16,368 bases of DNA from Bacteroidota bacterium (lineage in GTDB: Bacteria; Bacteroidota; Bacteroidia; Bacteroidales; Prolixibacteraceae), in the NCBI GenBank assembly GCA_030691295.1, contig JAUYEQ010000596.1, forward strand, positions 1-16,368, read 5' to 3'. The translations under genes and the position numbers were made by a program. Below, piece by piece: positions 9,187-14,808 of the stretch. The notes below the pieces were generated by a model. That model made no database searches, was not told the origin of the DNA, and was given only the letters and a program-made list of their open reading frames with translations. Position 1 is the first letter of the stretch; every line of letters starts with the position of its first letter.

Positions 9187-10182
9187 ATGTATATCGTCAG
9201 TACTTATTTATTCGCAGTAGTCCTTTGTGTGATTACTATGTTGTGTTGGGGCTCATGGGCTAATACACAGAAACTTGCTCAGAAATCGTGGCGCTTCGAA
9301 CTATTTTATTGGGATTACGTGATAGGAATCCTCCTGATGTCGCTCATTTTTTCCTTTACCTTGGGAAGTACAGGCGCCCTTGGCCGCGGTTTTGTTGAAG
9401 ACCTTCTGCAGGCCGAAATGAGTAACATCGGAAATGCCTTACTTGGTGGAATCATTTTTAATGCGGCCAACATTCTGGTTGCTGCCGCTATTTCTATAGC
9501 TGGAATGTCGGTTGCTTTTCCTATAGGGATCGGCATTGCCTTGGTGCTAGGTGTGATTGTTAATTACATGGCCAGTCCGCAAGGAAACGCATCGTGGCTG
9601 TTTGCCGGAGTTGCTCTGATTACCATCGCCATTGTGATTGATGCGGTAGCTTACCGGAAAAAGGCATCCCAATCACATAAAGTTCCGACCAAAGGAATTG
9701 TTTTGTCGATAGTCGGAGGCGTTCTGATGGCCTTGTTTTACCGGTTTGTAGCAAGTTCCATGGTCAGTAATTTTGAACAACCCGATGCCGGATTTTTAAC
9801 CCCTTACTCAGCGGTATTTATTTTTTCAATCGGAATCCTGATCAGTAATTTTATTTTCAATACTATTCTAATGAGAAGACCTTTTGAAGGCGCTCCTGTA
9901 ACATATTCTCAATATTTTAATGGTAGCTTGAAGGAACATTTTACAGGAATTCTGGGTGGAATAATCTGGTGTGTCGGTATGACTTTAAGTATAATTGCTG
10001 CCGGCAAGGCTGGGTTTGCCATTTCGTACGGATTGGGTCAGGGTGCAACTTTGGTGGCTGCTTTGTGGGGTGTGTTTATATGGAAAGAATTTAAAGGAAC
10101 AGCAGGGGTGAAAGGATGGTTAGTGGCAATGTTTATTCTCTTTGTGTTGGGCCTTATTTCCATTATTTATGCTGGTCAATGA
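9187..10182 (+). CDS. Inner-membrane sugar/nucleoside permease, ureide permease/ribose-transporter type
   Basis: A 331-residue membrane protein with about ten hydrophobic segments (roughly 4-24, 40-58, 85-105, 107-130, 138-156, 170-188, 205-225, 255-275, 278-300 and 310-328), the layout of the drug/metabolite transporter superfamily. The start MYIVSTYLFAVVLCVITM followed by WGSWANTQK, WDYVIG and SFTLGSTG resembles plant ureide permeases and bacterial glucose/ribose uptake (GRP) proteins. GGIIFNAANILVAAAISIAG and the paralogous second half GGIIWCVGMTLSIIAAGKAG are the two internal-repeat signatures. It is the last gene of the operon, 76 bases after the lipoprotein gene, and is followed by a hairpin. 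By position it fits the permease of rus loci and should carry ribose, or a riboside, into the cytoplasm for ribokinase. L-rhamnose transport (RhaT-like) is less likely without rhamnose genes. Confidence 0.85.
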   Translation: MYIVSTYLFAVVLCVITMLCWGSWANTQKLAQKSWRFELFYWDYVIGILLMSLIFSFTLGSTGALGRGFVEDLLQAEMSNIGNALLGGIIFNAANILVAAAISIAGMSVAFPIGIGIALVLGVIVNYMASPQGNASWLFAGVALITIAIVIDAVAYRKKASQSHKVPTKGIVLSIVGGVLMALFYRFVASSMVSNFEQPDAGFLTPYSAVFIFSIGILISNFIFNTILMRRPFEGAPVTYSQYFNGSLKEHFTGILGGIIWCVGMTLSIIAAGKAGFAISYGLGQGATLVAALWGVFIWKEFKGTAGVKGWLVAMFILFVLGLISIIYAGQ

Positions 10183-10224
10183 CATAGTTGGTGCATCATA
10201 TTTTGCTCTAAAAATAAATAGTAG

Positions 10225-10270
10225 ATCGGAGTTTAGTTTGCCCCTTTGCCCGCCCTGGCAAGGGGGTTTT
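10225..10270 (+). terminator. Hairpin repeat R1, terminator of the sugar operon
   Basis: Stem CCCCTTTGCC (10241-10250) pairs with GGCAAGGGG (10257-10265) with one bulged T, and the + strand continues G then TTTT, which is terminator-like for the permease end 43 bases upstream. The 46-base block is nearly repeated at 11911-11956 (42 of 46 identical by my count), so it is also a dispersed repeat. The remaining bases 10271-10354 show no gene or clear signal. Confidence 0.7.
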
Positions 10271-10354
10271 ATTCATTAAGGTGCGACGTTTGAAATATTA
10301 TGCATCGGAGAAATTAAAAATGCTTTCATCATTCCTTCAAGAAAAGGGCAGCTC

Positions 10355-11605
10355 CTAACTACACAACCATTTCCACGCCGGAATCACTTCAATTTGGATT
10401 TCCTGTTCCAAAATAGTTTCTTCATCATCTTTGGTGATAACTATCATTTTACGAACATCGATTCGTTTGGACATTTTTAAAAGGGCATTTATCTCGCGTT
10501 TGCGGGTCTCTATATCCAGTAAACTATAACATACCTGCACTGCTAATTGTACATCGGGAATGTAGAAATCTACCTCAATGCCATGCTGATAGAAATAAAC
10601 TTCGTCGCCATACAAACGCCGCAGTTGGATAGCCACCTGATTTTCCAATAATGAAGTTAAAGGATCGACCAGAAAAAGATTAAGAATGCCGTTGTCGATA
10701 AAATAGTATTTTTTGTTTGCCTCCTTTTCGGCCAGTTTTGCACAAATATTTTCTACATGAAATATCAACCACGACTCTTTTAAATAGCCCAAATAATCAA
10801 TTACCGTGTCAGTGCTGACTTTTTTTCCTGAAGAAGTTACAACATTTGCCAATCGGTTAAATGACGTAGGTTGTTTTACGCTTTCGGCCAATTTCCGGAT
10901 GAGTACACGGAGCGCAAAATCGTTACGTACCTGGTATCGGGTAATCAAATCACCAAAAAATATTCTTTGATAAAGACTGCTAAGCCATGCGCGTTTATCA
11001 ATAATTTCAGTCACTTCCGGCAAGCCACCATAACGGAAATAGTTTTCAAAAGCTTTTATTATTTCACTACGATAGCGATAAGCAAAATTTTTGTCAGCCA
11101 GATCAATACCCAACGAAGTCAGATATTCTGGCAATGAATATGGATAAACATTTTGAATGATGTATCTTCCACCCAAAGTAGTAGCGATATCACTGCTAAG
11201 CATTTTTGCATTGCTTCCGGTTATATAGACCCGATAACCCTGGTCGGCAAGCCGGCGGGCAAATTTTTCCCAACGATCAACAATTTGTACTTCATCGAGA
11301 AAAAAAATCGGTTTACAGTTGAACATCTCTTCGTAGCAAATTTTTATCCGGTCTAAATCGTCGGTATCCAGCGAAGCAATACGGTCATCTTCAAAGTTAA
11401 AATAGAGAATCTCCTCTTTCGAATGCCCTGCATCCAAAAGATGACGTATTTGCCGGAACATTAGGTATGATTTGCCAACACGCCGCAAACCAACAAACAC
11501 ATAATTAAGATTGTTTTCAATTTTACAGGAACGTTCCTGAAATGAAATCTCAACTGCTTTCTGTTGATATTCAGTGATTAAAAGTTTTGCAGTTTCCTTA
11601 TCCAT
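10355..11605 (-). CDS. AAA_14/DUF4143 ATPase (copy 1)
   Basis: A 416-residue P-loop ATPase of the AAA_14 plus DUF4143 architecture, a very common but functionally undefined family in Bacteroidota and archaea. Walker A is GLRRVGKS (residues 39-46), Walker B is IFFLDEVQ (Asp104, Glu105), and a sensor-like YITGSNAKMLS with GGRY follows. The middle part (YFRYGGLPEV, then a winged-helix-like region with VVTSSGKKVSTDTVIDYLGYL) leads to a C-terminal nuclease-like fold: YFIDNGILNLF, GIEVDFYIPD and AVQVCYSL. Where related PD-(D/E)XK folds have E-x-K, this protein has Q-V-C, so nuclease activity is doubtful. The ATG at 11605 gives the best start; a promoter with a TATATTTG box lies 23 bases upstream. 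It is convergent with the sugar operon. Low but clear resemblance to the second copy at 12333-13577, including the VIPxWKWL ending. Confidence 0.9.
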   Translation of the reverse strand: MDKETAKLLITEYQQKAVEISFQERSCKIENNLNYVFVGLRRVGKSYLMFRQIRHLLDAGHSKEEILYFNFEDDRIASLDTDDLDRIKICYEEMFNCKPIFFLDEVQIVDRWEKFARRLADQGYRVYITGSNAKMLSSDIATTLGGRYIIQNVYPYSLPEYLTSLGIDLADKNFAYRYRSEIIKAFENYFRYGGLPEVTEIIDKRAWLSSLYQRIFFGDLITRYQVRNDFALRVLIRKLAESVKQPTSFNRLANVVTSSGKKVSTDTVIDYLGYLKESWLIFHVENICAKLAEKEANKKYYFIDNGILNLFLVDPLTSLLENQVAIQLRRLYGDEVYFYQHGIEVDFYIPDVQLAVQVCYSLLDIETRKREINALLKMSKRIDVRKMIVITKDDEETILEQEIQIEVIPAWKWLCS

Positions 11606-11609
11606 CTAT

Positions 11610-11659
11610 TTTGTCGTTTATATTCGACAAATATACATGTGTTTTATCGAATATGCAAG
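11610..11659 (-). promoter_or_regulatory. Promoter and overlapping dyads of AAA_14 copy 1
   Basis: Read on the - strand, a perfect Bacteroidota -7 box TATATTTG lies at 11635-11628, with CTTG at 11659-11656 as -33 element (20-base spacer). Two inverted repeats overlap it: TTTGTCG/CGACAAA (11610-11616 and 11625-11631), covering the -7 box edge and the presumed start of transcription, and ATATTCGA/TCGAATAT (11620-11627 and 11647-11654), bracketing the -7 box. The likely leader is under 20 bases. The dyads could be operator sites, perhaps autoregulatory; this part is inference. Confidence 0.6.
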
Positions 11660-11854
11660 ATAAAACATTCTCGAGAACTTTTTCTTTGAGTGAAACGGAA
11701 ACGAGGAGTTCATGGTTTTGAGTTTACAATTCAATTTATTGTTGAGCCGGTATTGGAAATTCTGAAACTCTCCCCAAACGCGGGTTCTTCAGCCATCTGG
11801 CAGATGTCACACTGCTCCTTCGGATATGCCCAAAAATTTGCTGTCGCTGGTGCC

Positions 11855-11895
11855 GATTTGCAATCCTCACTTTTTCAGCCCGGGATTTTTAATCC
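11855..11895. repeat. Short palindromic elements in the intergenic stretch
   Basis: Two small perfect palindromes lie close together: GATTTGCAATC (11855-11865) and GGATTTTTAATCC (11883-11895), followed 15 bases on by hairpin repeat R2. Read on the + strand the area gives AGADLQS followed by IFNPKN, a peptide string I associate with repeated non-genic sequence in Bacteroidota rather than with a protein. The wider stretch 11660-12332 holds no convincing gene; besides these palindromes it holds R2, the 42-bp repeats and R3. Confidence 0.4.
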
Positions 11896-11910
11896 AAAAA
11901 ACAATAGTTA

Positions 11911-11956
11911 ATCGGAAATTAGTTTGCCCCTTTGCCCGCACCGGCAAGGGGGTTTT
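11911..11956 (+). repeat. Dispersed hairpin repeat R2
   Basis: Second copy of the 46-base element seen at 10225-10270: 42 of 46 bases agree by eye, with the stem kept (CCCCTTTGCC at 11927-11936 against GGCAAGGGG at 11943-11951, then GTTTTT). Unlike R1 there is no + strand gene upstream, so this copy is not explained as a terminator of a gene. The differences fall in the flank and the loop, not in the stem. Confidence 0.65.
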
Positions 11957-12069
11957 TAATTGGCCACCGCCTAGAAAATCTACATCAAATCGGTGTTTGG
12001 CGCAACCAGCCACCCAATACAAACAGGTAAGCTCCCTGAAATTTACCAGGTACAAGTCGTAATGTAGTT

Positions 12070-12267
12070 GAGGCTCCCCGATTTATAAAACGACCTCCGC
12101 GAAAATTAGTTGAAGCGTTGGTGAAGTTGAAAAACTCATTCCGATTTGTGTTTCATGCCTTGGTAAAGTCGGATAACCTATTCTGATTTTCAGTTTACAC
12201 GTTGGTAGAGTTGGATAATTCAATCCGATTTATATTCCAAGCTTTGGTAAAATTGGAACAGCCATGA
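12070..12267 (+). repeat. Decayed tandem repeat, exact 42-bp period, coding-like
   Basis: Four units begin with TTGGTRRARTYG at 12118, 12160, 12202 and 12244, exactly 42 bases apart with no indels. Read from 12070 in the frame of the repeats, the sequence gives APRFIKRPPRKLVEA, then units of the type LVKLDNSFRFVFHA, broken by TGA at 12184-12186 and ended by TGA at 12265-12267. Each unit is 14 codons, with two seven-residue halves alternating hydrophobic and polar residues. No ATG start is visible, and a stop at 12037-12039 limits the frame upstream. The block from 12082 to 12129 recurs at 13849-13896 with three of four differences synonymous in this frame, which favours a coding ancestor. I do not recognise the protein. 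Confidence 0.55.
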
Positions 12268-12311
12268 CACAATTGATAATTGTGACCCCTTTGTCTGCAA
12301 CGGCAAGGGGG
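12268..12311. repeat. Hairpin pair including degenerate repeat R3
   Basis: A perfect dyad CACAATTGATAATTGTG (12268-12284) is followed at once by a degenerate version of the R1/R2 hairpin (CCCCTTTG at 12286-12293 against CAAGGGG at 12304-12310). It lies just past the 3' end of AAA_14 copy 2, as R1 lies past the 3' end of copy 1, so the element may mark the downstream border of these ATPase genes or act as their transcript end. The T run expected of a terminator is missing on the - strand. Confidence 0.45.
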
Positions 12312-12332
12312 GATTTCGAAATAGTTTCTTCA

Positions 12333-13577
12333 TCAATTTGGTAATAAAAGCCATTTCCATACCGGGATAACATCAATTACCATATTGCCTGAATTTATTA
12401 CTTCCTCATCATTCTTTGTAAGTATGATTCCGTGTTCCAGGTTCAGCTCTTGCATACAGACTGTTAATGAAGATATTTCCCGCTGACGTGTCTTTGGGTT
12501 TTGGAGATCATAACAAACTTGTATTAATTCAGGCTGTGTCGGATTGATAAGAAAATCAGCTTCCTGGTTGCCTTTTGATTTATAGAACCAAACATCATTC
12601 CCTCTTCTTTTAAGTTCAAGAAATACGGTGTTTTCAAGCAAGCGACCCATATCCGCAGAAGTACGGAATGCAACAACACTCCGTAACCCGTTGTCGATGA
12701 CGTAGATCTTACGGTTCGAAGTATATTGTCTTTTTAGCGAAAAATCATATTTTGTCACCTCAAAAATCAGATAACCCTCACTAAGTATATTCAGGTATTC
12801 TTTAATACTTGTTGCACTATTAAAGCCCAGTAGTTTTGCAAGTGGAAGGTATCCTGTTTCACTTGTGAAATTGGTAAAAATATACTGTGCAAGGTTCTTA
12901 AATCCATTCACATTCCTGATACCGAAACGAACAATCAGATCACGGTAAACAATATCGTCATATACTCTTTTCAAGACTTCCTGATCATTTGATTTAAGGT
13001 ATTCAGGAAACCCGCCATGCAGTATAAACTCATCGAAGGCGGTTAATATCAGGGCAATATTATCACTGGTTTTTATCGCCTGATCTATCTTCATAAAATT
13101 GAGATACTCGACAAATGAAAAAGGGAAAAGCTCCGTTTTGAGATACCTGCCTGTGAGATGTGTTGCCAGTTCGGAACTGAGCAGTTTGGCATTGCTGCCT
13201 GTGATAATCACCTTATAACCTTCATCGTGAAGTCGTCGGACGAACCGCTCCCATCCCGGAACCTCTTGTATCTCATCCATAACAATAGTACGGGCATCGG
13301 CATTTCTTTTCATTTCGATCAACATCGCGTTGAAATCATTCACTGTGAAGTTTATCAATCGCTCATCATCAAAAGTTATGAAATGAAAGGAGGGGTAATT
13401 ATCAGCCAGTTGTAGCGTTAGCGTTGACTTTCCAGAGCGCCTTACTCCTGAAATCACGCTGATCATATCGGATTTCAGGTGCCGTTCGATATTCGTATTT
13501 CGCGGAATGCCACGGCTTTTTCTGGCAACCATCAGTTTTTGGTCGGCGATAACTTGCTGAAGTATTTCTGTATTCAT
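12333..13577 (-). CDS. AAA_14/DUF4143 ATPase (copy 2)
   Basis: Second member of the same ATPase family, 414 residues. Walker A is GVRRSGKS (residues 44-51), Walker B is TIVMDEIQ (Asp101, Glu102), then VIITGSNAKLLS and LTGRYL as sensor region, ILHGGFPEYL in the middle, and a C-terminal domain with YVIDNGLRSVV, NQEADFLINP and LIQVCYDL. As in copy 1, the lysine of a nuclease-type E-x-K is replaced (Q-V-C), and the TRQREI and VIPVWKWLL segments are shared. The start ATG at 13577 lies about 20 bases after a TATATTTG box. The stop is followed within the same bases by sequence resembling the near-terminal segment of copy 1, suggesting a recombined 3' end. Its cellular role is unknown; family members are often found among accessory and defence genes. 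Confidence 0.9.
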   Translation of the reverse strand: MNTEILQQVIADQKLMVARKSRGIPRNTNIERHLKSDMISVISGVRRSGKSTLTLQLADNYPSFHFITFDDERLINFTVNDFNAMLIEMKRNADARTIVMDEIQEVPGWERFVRRLHDEGYKVIITGSNAKLLSSELATHLTGRYLKTELFPFSFVEYLNFMKIDQAIKTSDNIALILTAFDEFILHGGFPEYLKSNDQEVLKRVYDDIVYRDLIVRFGIRNVNGFKNLAQYIFTNFTSETGYLPLAKLLGFNSATSIKEYLNILSEGYLIFEVTKYDFSLKRQYTSNRKIYVIDNGLRSVVAFRTSADMGRLLENTVFLELKRRGNDVWFYKSKGNQEADFLINPTQPELIQVCYDLQNPKTRQREISSLTVCMQELNLEHGIILTKNDEEVINSGNMVIDVIPVWKWLLLPN

Positions 13578-13586
13578 GTTATTGAT

Positions 13587-13634
13587 ATTAGCAATGCAAA
13601 TATATGCATTAAATACACATTAGCAATGTGTATT
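13587..13634 (-). promoter_or_regulatory. Promoter and repeated operator-like sites of AAA_14 copy 2
   Basis: On the - strand a perfect TATATTTG -7 box lies at 13604-13597, with ATTG at 13627-13624 as -33 element and a 19-base spacer. The 10-mer CATTGCTAAT occurs twice on that strand (13628-13619 and 13596-13587), 32 bases apart or about three helical turns, one over the -33 element and one over the start of transcription. A separate perfect 9-bp dyad AATACACAT/ATGTGTATT (13612-13620 and 13626-13634) surrounds the -33 element. The layout fits a repressor that covers both ends of the promoter; the binder is unknown. Confidence 0.55.
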
Positions 13635-13660
13635 TAGGTACACGAAAGCTCTGCATTTTT

Positions 13661-13843
13661 CTTTCTGGTAATTTTCAAGGTTAAACTCAAACAGGAACGA
13701 TGCTTTGTGCGCTCCATCGGTTTTACGCTCGTCCAACCTGTTGAGAATGTTGTACGATAACATTTTTCGCTGTAAGTATCACCGGTCCAGTTTTTTGCCC
13801 AGAATGGTCTCGTACAGTTTCTGAAGTTCGGGCATGGTGAATT
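13661..13843 (-). pseudogene. Broken 3' fragment of a Nudix/winged-helix regulator gene
   Basis: This 183-base block aligns without gaps to 14841-15023, inside the intact regulator gene at 14809-15561; I count about 20 differences (roughly 89% identity). The - strand translation begins EFTMPELQKLYETILGKKLDR, then an in-frame TGA, then YLQRKMLSYNILNRLDERK and a closing FLFEFNLENYQK, where homology stops. It covers only part of the C-terminal winged-helix domain. The Nudix domain is absent: at the 5' side the similarity ends within five bases of a copy of the 48-base repeat (13849). After the homology ends the frame runs into the promoter region of AAA_14 copy 2. It is a decayed duplicate and not an expressed gene. 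Confidence 0.85.
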
Positions 13844-13847
13844 CCTG

Positions 13848-13962
13848 TTTTATAAAACAACCTCCGCGAAAACTAGTTGAAGCCTTGGTAAAGTTGTAGC
13901 ACTCGTTGGTAAAGTTATTTCATGCATTCGCAACTATGGAATACCCTTTGGTAAAGTTGTAA
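13848..13962 (+). repeat. Second locus of the 42/21-bp coding-like repeat
   Basis: Bases 13849-13896 match 12082-12129 at 44 of 48 positions. The + strand frame reads FIKQPPRKLVEALVKL, then stop TAG (13897-13899), and TTGGTAAAGTT units start at 13885, 13906 and 13948, spaced 21 and 42 bases. A TAA at 13960-13962 closes the last unit (PLVKL). Three of the four differences from the first locus are synonymous in this frame (TTA/CTA, GCG/GCC, GTG/GTA). It joins directly to the truncated regulator fragment. Beyond it, 13963-14060 shows nothing I can name. Confidence 0.55.
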
Positions 13963-14060
13963 AACCCGAGGCTACATCTTTTTTTAATGGCAAGCATCTG
14001 TGCGCGAATTTTCAATTGCGTAAATTTCCACAGGGACATCATTTCTTCTGCTACTTTTTT

Positions 14061-14068
14061 TAAATTTG
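14061..14068 (+). promoter_or_regulatory. Candidate -7 box of the HEPN-MNT pair
   Basis: TAAATTTG fits the Bacteroidota -7 consensus TAnnTTTG and lies 7 bases before the HEPN start at 14076. No good -33 TTTG is seen about 19-20 bases upstream. If the box is used, the transcript would be almost leaderless. Confidence 0.4.
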
Positions 14069-14075
14069 CATTCGT

Positions 14076-14468
14076 ATGACAAAAGATGAACACATAATCT
14101 ATTGGGTAAAGCAGGTTGATGAAGATTTCGATTGTGCAAATGTTTTATATCAGGCAAATCATTTTGCTCAATCATTATTTTAGGCACATTTAGCACTCGA
14201 GAAGTTGACCAAAGCACTATGGATAAAGAAAAATGAAGGCAATGCGCCCCCTTTTGTTCATAATTTGCTCCGATTGATTACACATACAAATGAATATTTT
14301 TCGGAAGAGCAATTACAATTCATAAACGAAATGAACGCCTTTCAAATAAAAGGTCGGTATCCGGATTATGCCGAGAGCCTTGAAAAAACGATAACAAAAG
14401 AAATTTGCAAAGAATATTTAACTGAAACAAAAAAGATGATACTATGCTTACAAGAGAAATTGCAATAA
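14076..14468 (+). pseudogene. HEPN-domain gene with in-frame amber stop
   Basis: From the ATG at 14076 the frame reads MTKDEHIIYWVKQVDEDFD and onward to HFAQSLF, then TAG (14181-14183, codon 36), then AHLALEKLTKALWIKK through to a TGA-free end at TAA 14466-14468. Without the stop it would be a 130-residue HEPN-domain protein with normal features: the four-helix pattern, the ALEKLTKALW helix, HNLLRLI and GRYPDY. The HEPN RNase motif R-x4-6-H is not seen in either part (the nearest, R-LIT-H, has three residues between). HEPN proteins pair with MNT nucleotidyltransferases, as here, where the MNT gene overlaps the last 25 bases. The stop may be a true inactivation, a sequencing error, or rarely a read-through codon. 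A downstream TTG at 14205 could start a shorter product but would lack the first helix. Confidence 0.75.
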
Positions 14469-14773
14469 AGCAGGCAACTGATTTTATTTTAGATTGCCTC
14501 AAATTTGGGATAAGCATTGAAAAAGCAATTTTATTTGGTTCAATTGCAAAAAACGAACAAAGAGAATATTCGGACATTGATATTGCATTAATATCCAGTC
14601 AATTCACGAATAATTTTATACTAAACAACAAATTGACATCTAAAATAAATATTCGATTTCCTTTGATTGAAGTTCATCATTTCAATTCAGATTATTACAA
14701 AAAAGGAGACCCTTTTATCAATGAAATAAACTCTACCGGATTTGAAGTAAAATGGCAAATGCCAGAAAAATAG
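14444..14773 (+). CDS. MNT-type minimal nucleotidyltransferase
   Basis: A 109-residue minimal nucleotidyltransferase of the kind that partners HEPN proteins (MntA/HepT-like toxin-antitoxin systems, where the MNT protein adds AMP units to the HEPN partner and silences it). The family signature GS-x10-DxD is clear: LFGSIAKNEQREYSDIDIAL with Gly32, Ser33, Asp44 and Asp46; Glu76 in LIEVHHF is the candidate third acidic residue. The gene overlaps the end of the HEPN frame by 25 bases, which is a normal arrangement for coupled translation. With the HEPN gene interrupted, this could be an orphaned antitoxin. It ends 35 bases from the convergent regulator gene. Confidence 0.85.
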   Translation: MLTREIAIKQATDFILDCLKFGISIEKAILFGSIAKNEQREYSDIDIALISSQFTNNFILNNKLTSKINIRFPLIEVHHFNSDYYKKGDPFINEINSTGFEVKWQMPEK

Positions 14774-14808
14774 TTTATCTGGCTGCAAACACTCCTGTCT
14801 TGAAATCT

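Noticed and set aside
11690..11911. Small + strand open frame (73 codons) as a gene
   Set aside because: It overlaps palindromes and the start of repeat R2, gives a string typical of translated repeat DNA (AGADLQS), and has no homology I recognise.
11867..12055. Small - strand open frame across repeat R2
   Set aside because: It is read through the hairpin repeat and adjoining non-coding sequence; no domain or conserved pattern is visible.
12118..12285. CRISPR-like array, from the regular 42-bp spacing
   Set aside because: The whole 42-bp unit is conserved to a similar degree, with no unique spacers between constant repeats, and there are no cas genes in the window.
14205..14468. A separate short gene starting at TTG 14205
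   Set aside because: Its sequence is the C-terminal two thirds of a HEPN domain, and the first third is found in the same frame just upstream, before a single TAG.
10355..14773. A transposon or insertion sequence carrying the ATPases
   Set aside because: No transposase, integrase or terminal inverted repeats are seen; only direct repeats and hairpins are present, so mobility remains an inference.
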